From the NCBI GenBank assembly GCA_015499995.1, contig JADNRV010000453.1, positions 1 through 33,078 on the forward strand: a stretch of DNA of 33,078 nt. The letters are read 5' to 3'. Below are positions 1-10,634 of this stretch, one piece after another (the stretch's first letter is position 1; the number at the start of each line of letters is the position of its first letter). The DNA is from Flammula alnicola (taxonomy: Eukaryota > Basidiomycota > Agaricomycetes > Agaricales > Strophariaceae). The notes beneath the pieces were generated by a model. That model was not told where the DNA came from. It ran no database searches and saw nothing but the letters and a program-made list of their open reading frames with translations. A program made the translations under genes and the position numbers.

Positions 1-666
1 TCCACGTACATAGTTTATTGGCGGCCGAGAGGCATGCTTATTTCAGGACTTTTGTCCTTGCCAGTGTGGCCGGCATATTCTCGCTCTTCCCCTTAATTTT
101 CACTCCAACAGGTTCAAAATTCTTTGCTCGCAGTTCCATTCCTCTGTCAACTCATATCTTTTCTTTCTCACAGAATCCATCATAAAAGTTGTTTACTCCA
201 CGATATGGATCGCCGCTGTTTATATCCCGCTAAGCCGCCGCGTTTACGAGTAAGCGAAGCATTTTCACTGACGCCTAAATTCCGCTTACAGGATCGGATT
301 GGCTACAGATACCCCAAATCTATTGCTTATGTGATAATGGATACCCTGGAGAAACTCTATCTGAGCGGATTCCCTCTCCTGCTGCTCTTTGTCTCCGCAT
401 TTCCCCTTCTCCAGGGCCAATCATCTGTCAGCAGTGCCTCAACGACCGTGGAATCGTGTGTTTCTGTAGACGCTTTCTCCTGCCCTGAACCCCAACTTGG
501 TGCAATAGCCCAGAGTGGTACAGGAGCTTCTGCGATGCAATTCCTACCGTTGATGGCCACGAGTATTTACTGTGCCATAGGTTTGGTGTGGAGTTTCATG
601 CGCCTAGGATTCATCTACCTTCACGAGGAAACTACATACCAAGGCCAGCTGAGCGAGATCAAGTAG
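1..666 (+). CDS. ALG8: ALG8 dolichyl-P-Glc glucosyltransferase, 3' part
   Basis: This is the C-terminal part of the ER glucosyltransferase that adds the second glucose to the lipid-linked N-glycan precursor; the 5' part lies outside the window. Exons are <1-111, 174-249 and 309-666; the first exon may begin after an acceptor AG at 12-13. The joined reading has the family's hydrophobic segments: LLAAERHAYFRTF near the left edge, then VYEYPKSIAYVIMDTLEKLY followed by a leucine-rich membrane stretch, and the C-terminal membrane segment LMATSIYCAIGLVWSFMRLG, which resembles the ALG8 end in other eukaryotes. The acceptor at 308 was chosen over an earlier AG because it restores the conserved VYEYP junction. 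ALG6 is the close paralogue; the C-terminal segment favours ALG8. The gene is convergent with DRG1, whose stop is 98 bp away. Confidence 0.88.
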
Positions 667-764
667 TAGATGTTGATCCATATGTCTGTATATTAATGCT
701 ACATCTGGATCATTGCTGCGACTGACAGCAGATCCGTTGAACAGGGGATGTCTGAAAGGTCGCA

Positions 765-2651
765 CTACTTCTTGGAGATATGGACAACTATCAGAAATAG
801 ATCAGCGCTCGATGTCCATCTTTAAGGTTGTAGAGAGAATACAATCACCATCTTCATCTTCCAAGACGTGGTCCAGACCGACTTTTTGCCCTCGAGAATG
901 TTTTGCACTGGAGCCCCAGACGATGGCGCTAAAGGAGACGGCAATGGTCAGTAAGGCAGATACAGCTTAAGAAAGGGTAATCCTCACTATTTCATCTGTT
1001 TGGCGATTTCCTTGTGGATGGAATTACAGAAGTCTTCCACCGTGCACTTGCCACTCCGAAGCACGACTGGCGAGCTGTAGTCCGGTGCCAGCCCACGCGG
1101 TTTTGTGTAAACGCGGACGAGACTCAGCGTTTCCCACATTTTGACGATGAGTTCGTCGACGTTTAGCCATTCGCGGGACGAGATAGGCACAGACATGGGA
1201 ATTTTGTATCTGAGAAATTTTTTAAGGATGCTCAGCTAAGTTAGATAAAGAAAAAACGGACAAGAGATCGAGTTCTTCTATTGAGATTGCGTCAATCTAG
1301 ACGTTTCAAAGGGGTCAGCTTTTGAAGTTATTTCCATATATTTTGCTGACCTTGTTGAGGACCTGTTTGACAAACGTCGAAACTCAGCTTTTGAAGACGA
1401 ATATATGCGCGAAAGAACGCACGTAAATACACGGAATATACACTCTGTTGAAGTAGATTGAGTCACTGTCTTTCCACTGTGGCGCAGCACCGAGAACGCA
1501 CCTGTTTCCTTCGATCACATCCACTAAATCATCAGCAGTTGCGTTGGGTTCTCTGATAGCAATATCGACGTTGTTGATCTTGTATTCACTGAGAATGGCT
1601 TTGATTTCGTCTTGGTCGATGTTGGTCAGCGGCACGGTATTTGTGATGGCAATACCACCCTTTTCTTTTCTGCGAACGAGAATTGACGGCGGCTGTTTAT
1701 TCAACCGGATACCGAAGCCTTCCAATTCCGATTCGATGAGCTTCTTGTCGCCGAGTGGTTTGAGGACATCGAGGACGATGAAAATGAGATTGCACGTTCG
1801 CGCGACTGAGTTGTTGAAGTTTTAGTTGAATTATACTTCAGAGCTGAAGAGATGTGGGCCTCCGTACCGGCAATGACTGTAATGAGAAATATTTGCATAA
1901 AGATAATTCTAATCTTGTTCGGATTAGGGGTACCTTGGGACTCTACCTCGACCTCAGCAGCACCTTCGATAATACCGGCTATGAACGCTTGTTACGAAGA
2001 GTTTTCAAGTAGGCTTTACGTAGATCGAGAATTTGGATTGGCGCCCCATGGACTTTACAGTACCGGAACTGTAGTGAGAGTTGTAAGTCGATTTCCGACA
2101 CTTCGGAGTGTGTGCCCGTAGTTTAGACATCAGCGTGGACTTTTAGACCATCAAGCACCGATGTCAGATACTATCTCCTCGACAATTCGAATTCACCCAC
2201 CCACCTTTCCTACTGAGGGAAAGCCTACGAAACCGACCGATGCTATACCCGTTCTAATTGTTTCGCGGTGATAGGTATTAGCGGATTTGTTGGGGAGATC
2301 AAAACCGCATGATTACCTTGCGACATCGAAGCCCAGGCCACCTCCTCCACCACCACCACCACTGGACGGGGCGATCAGCTCGCGCCTGAGCTTTGCAATC
2401 TTGGCCTTGAGCTGCCCAAGGTGGTAGCTCGTGGCCTTATTCTTCTGGGCTGGATAGGACGAGGTGAACAAACAGTGAATCTCTGCCAGTGTAATAGACA
2501 TACTTTTAGCCTGAAAACAAAGTCAGACGGATATCAATGTAAAAATAAGAACGACTCGCCATCTCATCTTCGATTTCCTGACATTTACGTGAGGGGAAGG
2601 CATTGAGTACAATGGATGTATGCGCACCTTTATTTTCTGGACGGTGGTCAT
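765..2651 (-). CDS. RBG1: DRG1/Rbg1 translational GTPase, reading frame interrupted
   Basis: This is a developmentally regulated GTP-binding protein, a ribosome-associated TRAFAC GTPase. I trace 14 exons: 2651-2628, 2577-2556, 2449-2317, 2253-2205, 2139-2020, 1978-1934, 1876-1868 (9 nt), 1805-1502, 1444-1423, 1362-1351 (12 nt), 1296-1262, 1209-988, 928-849 and 787-765. The start reads [16 protein letters not shown] Gly-rich linker, the P-loop GFPSVGKST, LDLPGIIEGA (G3), VLNKID (G4) and the C-terminal TGS half ending VVHISKK are all intact. Exon 5 is four bases shorter than the family requires: the stretch between STLMSKL and GAPIQILDL, holding the TTLTTVPG (G2/switch I) region, is recognisable only by changing frame. 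In exon 6 the GKGRGR segment is scrambled. Total exon length is 1,100 nt, which is not a multiple of three. Either assembly indels or a decaying allele would explain this. Confidence 0.85.
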
Positions 2652-2941
2652 TGTGGAAGAAGTGTACGGGGATTGCCGAGTGATGGTTACATGTTTGTGG
2701 ACTGATTGTTTCTTCTCTCCAACTCACCGCCTGGCTTTCCCTTAGCACAGGCTCTGCCAACTGTCGCTTGCTCTCTCCGCTTGCTAGCCCGCTAGCCCAC
2801 CGCTCTTTTACCCTCGTTCCTTCGTCCCACAAAGCAATCCCTGCGCATGCCACTGGCTGGTTCTCGTTCACACTACCACTCGTAGCACCCTAGAAATCAC
2901 CCTTTTCCCTCGCTACCCCCACCGTCCGATATTTGCAAACC

Positions 2942-4877
2942 ATGTGTGGTTGTGGAGGTCCAAAGTGGAAACGTGAGGTCGTTCCGGACCACAAGGTCGG
3001 ATGTCTCGCTTGCTCAATGGCGCTCACGATCGTGGCTGACCTCCAGTGCGCAGTTCGATTTCATCAACACCCAGGAATTCACCGACAATGGCTTCATGAT
3101 GCGGATGAAGTGCGCCCACCGTCTACTGACTACATTTTCGCGTTCTAATAATCTTTCCAGATACCTATGGCTATATGCCATTGTCTTGAAGTCGTTCATG
3201 GTCTACGTCTCCGATATCTTCTCCGCCATAACCATGTTAACAACCAAAAATTGGTCCAACGAAATCTTCAAGAATTGTGGCAATATTGATGGTTGCGTCG
3301 CCATTCCCTTCAACACAGGGAAATGGCTATTTGTCTCCTGCATCATTGTCTCGTTCCTATTGGCACGTCCCTTCCCTAACTCTCCCGTACCGAAGGTCTA
3401 ATCATTTATAAAGTTGGCCTATGAATCAAGGAAAGCTAAGAAGATCATCGCCAGTCGAGACATATCTTATGCTTTCACGAACATCATGGCCAACAACTAT
3501 TACTCCCTTCGTACGTGCCACCGCCTTGTTTTTTGCTGCTTCTCCTAACGAGTATTTACCTTCAGGCTCCTATGACCATTTTTGCTTCTTTGATCATATC
3601 AGCAACTCGACCAAGACCAGCGATGACTTCGCCTTCTTCGTATTCTTCGTGTTCAAGAGTAAGTGGTCGGTTTTCCTCCTTGCTCCCCTCTCTTAACATC
3701 CTTCACAGGCTGGAAGCGGTTATTGTTGGCCGATGCTCCGCGGCAGACCATCAACGCTCTTACCTTATACGCAATATGGTTAGTCAAGCACCAGAATCCT
3801 GGAAACTGGTACGACATCTCGAAGTACTTCAAGGGCAATAGTTTGTCTACGTCAGCCCTTACGGTCTCAACTTTCTTCACCGTCGTCGTTTGTGCTGGTT
3901 CCCTACTTGTCCTCGTCCTTGCTGGCATTTGCTACATCCCTCTTCTTCTGCATATTCGAGGCAATCTGAAGGTGAGTGCATGTCTGCATCCACCCCAACA
4001 ACGCCTAACTGTTCGCATAGGAATACTGTTGTCACAAAGTCGACAAGGTGAGTAACCATCATGCATTTTTATCACGTGCCTAATATTTGATTTCCAGCGT
4101 ATTGGCGCTATCATCAAACGCAAACAGAAGGAGCGCCGTCTCGAGGCTGCCAAACTTGCTCAGAAGGAGGCCAAGGGCGACTATTCCCACTTGAAGAACA
4201 AGAAAGGTGAACTTATCGCTCAGCCTCTCCCCCAACCTACTCTTCCAAACCTTTCCGTGGATGACGATGATGATGCATCGTCAATGAACACTCGTGTTAC
4301 ACCTAGCACGTATACCAAGGACTATTATAACTACCAGAACGATAAGGCAGACTATCCCCCTATGCCCGCATATAACCCGTATTCTACCCATCAACCTGCA
4401 GGCAGCTTTGCTCACTACAACCCCTCCTCCGCCACGCTCGGCTACGACGATCCTAATTACCCCCCACAGCATATATATGAGGATGACAACGAGAGCACTC
4501 TACATCTGGCTACATCCGCAGCTCCTTTTGCACGCGACCCCATAGACCGACAAGCAAGTCCATACGGGAATTACGATCCTCACGACGTGTATCAAGGGCG
4601 GGCTCCGTCAACAGCGCCTCAGCAACAGTCGTATAATAGGCGGTCACCGCCAGCATCGCTGGGCCCGGCGCCTAGTGGGCTGGCGTATGATGACGCGTCA
4701 CAATATGCGCCCTCGCCGGCGTCGTATGGACCGCCGCAAGGTGAGAATCCGTATGTTGGCTATGCGAGTCCTGCGAACTCGATGGGGCCGCAGGGCCTGG
4801 CGTCAAGAGGGAGGAATTATGATGAGGAGGTCGCGGGGTATGGAAAGGGACAGGGAGGTCACTCGCGTCCAATGTAG
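2942..4877 (+). CDS. KCH1: KCH1-type fungal potassium transport protein
   Basis: The protein is about 523 aa and resembles yeast Kch1/Prm6, plasma-membrane proteins needed for low-affinity K+ influx that in turn activates Ca2+ uptake. Exons are 2942-2995, 3054-3109, 3161-3362, 3414-3510, 3566-3658, 3709-3971, 4021-4047 and 4098-4877. Family blocks seen in order are VYVSDIFSAITMLTTKNWSN, FNTGKWLFVSCIIVSFLL, SRDISYAFTNIMANNYYSL, SYDHFCFFDHISNSTK, SWKRLLLADAPRQTINALTL, NLKEYCCHKVDKRI and GDYSHLKNKKGELI. About four hydrophobic segments lie in the first 300 residues. The last 200 or so residues are a low-complexity Pro/Ser/Tyr-rich cytosolic tail, typical of basidiomycete homologues. The third intron (3363-3413) must start with GC for LL to join LAYESRK; exon lengths then sum to 1,572 nt, a multiple of three. 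Confidence 0.93.
3363..3413 (+). other. GC-AG intron in KCH1
   Basis: The exon before ends FLL and the exon after starts LAYESRK, matching the family without a gap. The only donor that fits is GCACGT at 3363; no in-phase GT exists nearby. The acceptor is AAAG at 3410-3413. Confidence 0.65.
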
Positions 4878-5212
4878 TATATTCTATAGACAGTCGATAT
4901 CTTTTTATCCTTACTTTACACCATTCTTTTTCTCGGTATCTTTGCTCTTTCCAAGCTGATGGGTTTGGTGTACAACATTTCTGTTTAATGAAAAAATATT
5001 CTTGATGAGTGTTTGCTGATTGAATACAAGTGTGTATCAAGGCCGCGGTTAATGAATTAATGAAGGCCAATCTTCACTGCACTTTCCCTTAATACCTATT
5101 ACCATAAGGTCATAAATTGCCAACCACAAATCCATTCCGCAAATGTTAAACTTGAACATGGCCCCTGTCTATATACATAAAGATTAAAGAGAATACATAC
5201 TTATGCGAGCTA
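4878..5212. other. Convergent spacer between KCH1 and VTI1
   Basis: This 335-bp AT-rich stretch lies between two stop codons facing each other and should hold both 3' UTRs. A-rich runs near 4985-5000 and 5160-5200 could serve polyadenylation. I see no gene or repeat in it. Confidence 0.6.
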
Positions 5213-6153
5213 TCAACGGGATAGTTTCTCCCAGACAATGACGACAATGAGCAGAATAAGGACGCCGACAATGCTGAGAGTGACTGCTCGCTGTTGGTAC
5301 ATCCTAGAGAACTCGTTCGTCAGAAAAATCTGTCATGATGTTGACTCAAATGCTGAGCTAGAGAAGGAGGAATCTGCGTACCGTCGGACCATCTTCTTTA
5401 GTGTCCCAGAGGCCCGGTCGATCGCCAAATCTGCTGTTTGCAACTAGAAAGAAAATGGAAGTTGAAGATGAGAGGAAAAAGGGCTGAGAGAACATACAGT
5501 ATTTCTCGAGTTCTCGATCTGCTCTCTCTGCGTTCTTAGGTTCAAAAGGATATCGGCGCCTTGGTTCTCTGTCTCGAGCGCGATCTGGTGAGATTGCTGC
5601 AGGCGTTTAGAGCCGTCTTCCAGGAGAGATGTCCCCGCAAGCAGCCGGGTTCGATCGCTCGAAGGTCCGTAGGGCTCGTCGGACGAGGGATAAGCACCGG
5701 CGTTGTTCGACGACGAAAGCAGGTCGGAGCGAGCGACTTGGGCCCGTGAGTCAGCGAGGAGTTTCTTGTGCTTTACGAGCTCGGCCTTGGCGGAACGCAG
5801 ACGTGTTTGGTATTGCGCGCGCACGGATTGTGGGATGCCTTGGATTTCAATTTCCATTTGGGATACCTTTTCGGAACGATGGCGAGGATGAGCATCTGGA
5901 GGAGTTCTTAACTCCGGGGCCGGAAACATACCATCTCGTCCGCTTCGTCAAGCTCCATCTCTACCCTCCGGAGGGTAGCCTTTCGTTGTTCTAGCAGGAA
6001 AACATATATGGTTAGGTTAGGATAGCGGAAGAACAGGTAAGCAGTACCCTTATCACTCCCGCCATTGTCCTCTAGTTTCTCGTGTATGGTTTCGATGAAC
6101 TGCTTAAAATCTTGTTCGTATGAGTCGAACAGCGCCGTTGGTGAGGTATCCAT
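5213..6153 (-). CDS. VTI1: VTI1 Qb-SNARE
   Basis: This is a tail-anchored Qb-SNARE for Golgi-endosome-vacuole fusion, 228 aa. Exons are 6153-6048, 5990-5932, 5866-5498, 5443-5382 and 5303-5213 (687 nt, in frame). The start MDTSPTALFDSYEQDFKQF is the usual beginning of the N-terminal three-helix domain. The SNARE helix runs from LLAGTSLLEDGSKRL through ALETENQGADILLNL to DRASGTLKKMVRRM, with the zero-layer Gln in LRTQREQI. A C-terminal membrane anchor (LSIVGVLILLIVVIVWEKL) ends two residues before the stop. It is divergent from EMC3 with 211 bp between the start codons, so the two genes share a promoter region. Confidence 0.95.
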
Positions 6154-6364
6154 GATGTTGTTGTTAAATTCGTGAACGGCCTTCTTTCCGCCAGGGAAGA
6201 AAAGGTATAGGCTATGGGTACAGTGGTCGGATGGAAAGGCGCTAGGAGTATGTATGTGGTGAGGACACAGCCGCTGCTGCGAGCCGCAACACTGCGTAAT
6301 ATTGTGCCATTGGTTCCAGATTAGGAAGTGCACGTAGACATTGTTTCTTTCTCCTCCAGCAATC

Positions 6365-7480
6365 ATGTCCACCAATGCGTACGGCTCCTTCTTCCCTTTT
6401 GTTCGCTGTTGCTGACGGTGTACATGTAGCGTGTCGCTGTATCTGGACCCCCAGATACGGGACTGGGTCCTCTTCCCGATTACTTTGGTCATGGTACGTG
6501 TCGGATCATCACCTTGAAACTGCAATCTGAATTATATACCCTTCAGATACTCGTAGGCATTCTTCGACATTATGTCGTCGTCCTACTACAATCGTCACCA
6601 AAAGAACTGTCACGAGCTGCTATGCGCGAACAGTACGTCGCCTTACACTCCAGAAATATTCGGGTCATGCTCACAGGCTTTTATTTCCTCAGACGGGCGT
6701 TGGCGCGCTCGCAGATTCTACGCGCGACCGCAGCGCATTCGCCTATACCGCCTTCTTTTTACATGTCGATATCGCAACACCTCTCAGATGCATTTACCGC
6801 AGGGACGTACCTAAAAGACGGTCCACCCAAGGGCGATGCCCCGAGCGCCCCGCCAAACCCCATTACCGACCCAGCAGCCATGGACGGCATGATGGCAGGC
6901 ATGAAGACCCAGATGGTCATGATGGTTCCACAGATGATTATCATGGGCTGGATAAACTTTTTCTTCCAAGGTTTCGTGCTGAGTGAGTCGTGAACTACGC
7001 GAACGAGTAAATTGCGGAATTGACGGATGATATTTACACCACCAAAAGTTAAACTCCCGTTCCCTCTGACGCTCGGCTTCAAGTCCATGCTGCAGCGCGG
7101 TATCGAAACTCCAGATATGGATGTCCGATGGGTATCCTCTTTGTCATGGTACTTCCTCAACTTCTTTGGTCTAAATGGATTGTACCGCCTCATCCTCGGC
7201 AATGACAATTGTAAGCCTTGTGTTCGCCTCGGAACCACTGCGTAATTCGCTAATGACTAATGTCCTTCTAGCTGCCGATTCCTCGAGAGACATGGTAGCA
7301 TCTCCGTTCGCTGCTGGTCCTGGTGCCGCCGCGGCGGCGAGCCCCGTGCAGGACTACAACAAACTGTTCAAAGCTGAGAAGGATAACCTTGAGTTTTCGG
7401 AAGGGCTTCATAACTGGGTCGGCAAGGATGTAGAAAAGAGAGTGCTTCGAAAGTATGGCAAACTCGCGCCAGCGCATTAA
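6365..7480 (+). CDS. EMC3: EMC3 subunit of the ER membrane complex insertase
   Basis: The product is 274 aa and belongs to the Oxa1/GET1/EMC3 insertase superfamily; EMC3 forms the membrane groove of the ER complex that inserts tail-anchored and other membrane proteins. Exons are 6365-6378, 6430-6493, 6547-6632, 6693-6982, 7049-7210 and 7272-7480 (825 nt, in frame). The joined N-terminus reads [19 protein letters not shown] followed by [19 protein letters not shown], the family's first membrane helix. Later blocks are a Met-rich segment ([20 protein letters not shown]), [17 protein letters not shown] and [20 protein letters not shown]. The short first exon (MSTNA) was chosen because the longer upstream reading hits an in-frame TGA before any ATG. 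Confidence 0.93.
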
Positions 7481-7837
7481 TTTGCTTTGCGAATATAATT
7501 TATTCTTGCTGCGGGAAACGAAGAAATTCTGCGAGGGCATCAAGCCTATCGCTTTGTGTACATCTACATTCATTTCTTTTGTTCATTTTACAAGCAAATA
7601 AGTAAGCCAAGACACTGCAGCACGCGACCGCCTTCCGCTGCACAACCTCCACATCCATGGCCGAGATTACAGCCCACGCGTTGATTAGGACTAATACCTC
7701 CACCCTCTCATCACCAAAAAGTCAATAGATCGAAGTAAGGAAAGGTATCCTGGTTCTTTGGCTTGTCACAGAGAGTGGCCTGACGCTGACGATAGACTCA
7801 CGGAAGAGAGAAAAACGAGGAGACGGAATAGCTTTAA
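7481..7837. other. Convergent spacer between EMC3 and NCS1
   Basis: This 357-bp stretch lies between two facing stop codons and should hold both 3' UTRs. A 67-codon open frame on the minus strand (7500-7703) has no family resemblance and I do not call it. Confidence 0.6.
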
Positions 7838-8721
7838 CTATACCAGACCATCATACAATGACAACGCCTAGATGGAGTATTGAGTAACGATTACGCAGGA
7901 GCCGCTGGGTGGGAAATAATGCTCACCTGGACAATAGTAGGGTCCTGCTTGCTGCCTTCTACGAACTCGTCGTATGTAAGTTTAGCATCTTTATCTTTAT
8001 CCATGTTTCTAAAGATTTTATCCACCCGCTAGAGACGCAAAATTCGAGGAAGGCGGAGGGGAAAGTGTCAGCGCTAAAACTGTCCATGGAAATGACGAGG
8101 ATCGTGCCTTTTCAGGTGTGTCCTCATCTGACGGGAGTTTCACCATCTCGCCTGTCATCTTGTAGATGGATTGAACAATCTGCAACATCTCGTCGTAGGT
8201 GATGGTGCCGTCTTTATCGATGTCGTATAGTTGGAATGCCCCTACACGCCGATTGGATTAGAGGGCGCTTGGGAGGGCGCGTAAACCAAGACGCACATTT
8301 GAGCTTCTCCTCGAGACGGCCCCGACTGGTCACGCTGAGGGCGCAGATGAACTCTTTAAAGTCGATCTGACCGCTCTTGTCTGCATCGAAGACGTTGAAG
8401 ACGTAGTCTGCAAATTCAGCAGGGTCGCCGAAGGGAAAGAACTGTTTGTATATCCGACTAAACTCTGCCTTGTCGAGGTGACCGGAGGGACAGTCCTTCT
8501 TGAAACCCTTGTACCTGTCAGATAATGTCAAGAGAGTAAGGGCCGCGCGAAAGAGTCAAGAAGCGCACCATTGCTGGAGTTCCTTCTTGTCGACTGTGAA
8601 GGCGATTAGATGAGTTTGTAAGGATCAGACGGAGGTAATCTGTAGAGATGAACTTGCAATAGGTGCTCTTCTGGAGGTCAGCGAGCTGCTCTTGCGAGAG
8701 TTTGCTCTGAGATTTGCCCAT
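7838..8721 (-). CDS. NCS1: NCS1/frequenin neuronal calcium sensor homologue
   Basis: This is a calcium-myristoyl switch protein; yeast Frq1 activates the PI 4-kinase Pik1. Exons are 8721-8658, 8593-8569, 8514-8297, 8241-8108, 8028-7927 and 7867-7838 (573 nt, 190 aa, the same length as animal NCS-1). The N-terminus [10 protein letters not shown] carries the myristoylation glycine. The first EF-hand is degenerate (around DCPSGH), as usual in the family. EF2 has the loop [12 protein letters not shown] and EF3 has [14 protein letters not shown]4 is [12 protein letters not shown], with Ala instead of the usual Gly at loop position 6. The C-terminus ends ALSLYDGLV. Two introns (8657-8594, donor GCAAGT; 8107-8029, donor GCACGA) must be GC-AG for the conserved joins [11 protein letters not shown] and PEKRVDKIF. 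Confidence 0.95.
8029..8107 (-). other. GC-AG intron in NCS1 (fourth intron)
   Basis: The donor on the minus strand is GCACGA directly after the codons for PEK; the acceptor ends TCTCTAG before RVDKIF. The nearest GT alternative shifts the frame. Removing 79 nt gives the conserved EF3-EF4 linker. Confidence 0.75.
8594..8657 (-). other. GC-AG intron in NCS1 (first intron)
   Basis: The donor GCAAGT matches the known consensus of GC-AG introns exactly. It interrupts the codon for Phe in [11 protein letters not shown], a motif invariant in NCS-1 proteins, and no GT donor gives the right phase. Confidence 0.85.
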
Positions 8722-9126
8722 GGTAGATCAGAAGAGAGACAATGGTTGATTGTGGAAACCTGGGACAAATGACAGAAATGTTGGTAAGAACGTGGGCACA
8801 AGTGGACTATTGGGCTTTGGAGGAGGCTGTACATGACACGGCGGTGTGCCACATATATCGAATCTTATCTACATCGAGCTACGCCTGCCAACTTGGGACG
8901 CCTCGAGGACGGTGCGACGCTGCATCGTGGCCTGGAGATGGTCGTGGGCTACCAGGGAATAATACTATTTTATCGTCTTTTTCTTTTCGACAGTCATCAT
9001 GTCGCAGCAACCGTCAGGAGTCCGCGTGTTGCAGTCATGTCTTTTCGAGCACACTCAGAGTACAAATACACAACACCCCTCTTTCGGTTTCTCCGCTCCC
9101 GTCAAAACTCATTCTCTTCCGCCACT
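8722..9126. promoter_or_regulatory. Divergent promoter region NCS1 / cysteine-rich gene
   Basis: This is 405 bp between two start codons pointing away from each other. The last 60 bp before 9127 are pyrimidine-rich, common upstream of basidiomycete starts. I see no confident binding site or additional gene. Confidence 0.5.
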
Positions 9127-10634
9127 ATGTGTTACTCCTCAGGCTCTATAGACCAGGCTGTGAATCCGTGCCCAATGTGTAAGGTATACCCGCACACAAA
9201 GTGAGCAATCCACAGCAATCGTCTATATTGGCCCTCTGTTCATTTCCACACACAAAAGGTGTCCTCATATCCGGGAGACATGCCGCAACAGGACCGCCCA
9301 TCCTCGTATGGATGTCCTCTATTTGACCAATGCCGAAGGTGTGTACCCACCTACACTCAGCGATAACGAACTCGAGTTGACCGGTGGATCCCACAGTTGA
9401 ATGCTTCAATGGATGCGGCTTCTGCAAGGTAGGCTTCCTATCTTTCATGTTTTTCCATCTCTCTTCCTAATCGCGCCGATAGTGGGCAAACACAGATCCA
9501 CCTGCAAAGATGGCTGGCTATCATAACCCAGGATGGCCAGGGTGCTGTCGACCGCCGACTCCCAGCGAATACCCGTTCATCCAGATTGCAGAATGGAAGG
9601 CAGTCAGCATAGTCCATCGCGTCCCTATTCCCCAAGACGTCGAGAAACTCTTGGCTTCTATCCATTTACCACCGCTCAAACCAGTAGGCTATCAGCCTAC
9701 ATCTCCCGTCAGCCGGAGCACTCCTTCGAAGCCATCGTCGCCAAATTCTAGTCGAAAGAATACAGGCATTACCACTCCTTCAAAGTCCAATGTCCTCTCG
9801 ACCAAGGCAATGAACACTCCCACCCAAGGCAGGGGTCGCAGTCCACATGGGGCCCTATCGTCAAGTGCCAACATATCAAGAACTCCGAGTTCAACAGCTA
9901 TCTCCTCGTCCGTTCCCACCTCGTCCTCAATGGACTCTGTGGCTAGACGCAAGGCCACCTCTGGAACTCCTGATCGCCGAATTGAAGGGTCCCAATCGTC
10001 GCATTCATCTCCCAGCCGCAAATCCATTGATCTCGAGAACCCTGTCTCCCCACGACGTGTTTCCAGCATTCGACGCCCTGTCCCAACGCCTGCAACTACG
10101 TCGGTTTCACTCTCTAAGGTTGTCGCCGCCGATAGTCGCTCTTCACAAGCCACGCAGGAATACTCTGCAAAGCGCCGGCCCTCAGTATCAGAAGCGGTTT
10201 CTCCTTCTACTCCGGCTCAAACAACACGCATCAGTGATTCCTTCCTTGTCCCGCGCTCGAAGAGAGACGACGATTGCAGCGCTTCAAGCAGCAGCGGCAG
10301 CAGCGACGGTCTTGGATCGCTATCGGATAGTACTATCACCTCTGACGGCGGCTTTACGGATTATTTGTCGGATGAATCGGAAGCGGAGCTACAGAGGCAG
10401 GCGGAAGCTAGAGCCGTCGTCGTTGCGCTGAACCAAGCCGAGGAGCTCGAGTTCAAGATGGCGAGACAGCAGTTGGCTCATGTCGGATTGAAGCCGCCCA
10501 AGTCATGGAATCCTACGAATAGTACACCTTCGAGGTCGCCCCCTTCGCCGGGCAGCGCTCGGAACGGCGTTCCTGCGCCATCATTCGCAGGCGCGGCTGC
10601 CGCCATTTTACACAGCGGACAAGCGCGGGGCTGA
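9127..10634 (+). CDS. Cysteine-rich fungal protein with Ser-rich tail, function unknown
   Basis: The model gives 445 aa from exons 9127-9200, 9259-9338, 9397-9428 and 9483-10634 (1,338 nt, in frame). The first 100 residues are rich in paired cysteines: NPCPMCK, KCPHIRETCRNR, VECFNGCGFCKWA and GWPGCCRPPTP. The spacing suggests one or two zinc-binding folds, but I do not recognise a named domain. The remaining 340 residues are Ser/Thr/Pro-rich and probably disordered, with acidic clusters near SSSSGSSDGLGSLSDSTI and one short helical, charged patch (QAEELEFKMARQQLAHVGLK) near the end. The exon-1 donor at 9201 was chosen because it alone keeps the CPHIRETC frame open into the next exons. It has no signal peptide and looks like a conserved hypothetical protein of Agaricomycetes; a nuclear or cytosolic regulatory role is only a guess. 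Confidence 0.78.

Noticed and set aside
2160..2205. In-frame TAA next to the DRG1 P-loop lysine as a null mutation
   Set aside because: That stretch is an intron (2204-2140); with it removed the P-loop GFPSVGKST is intact.
2313..2501. Start of DRG1 at the ATG at 2501 (MSITLAEIH...)
   Set aside because: The conserved N-terminus EIEDEMA lies upstream in separate exons beginning at 2651; the 2501 ATG falls inside the intron 2555-2450.
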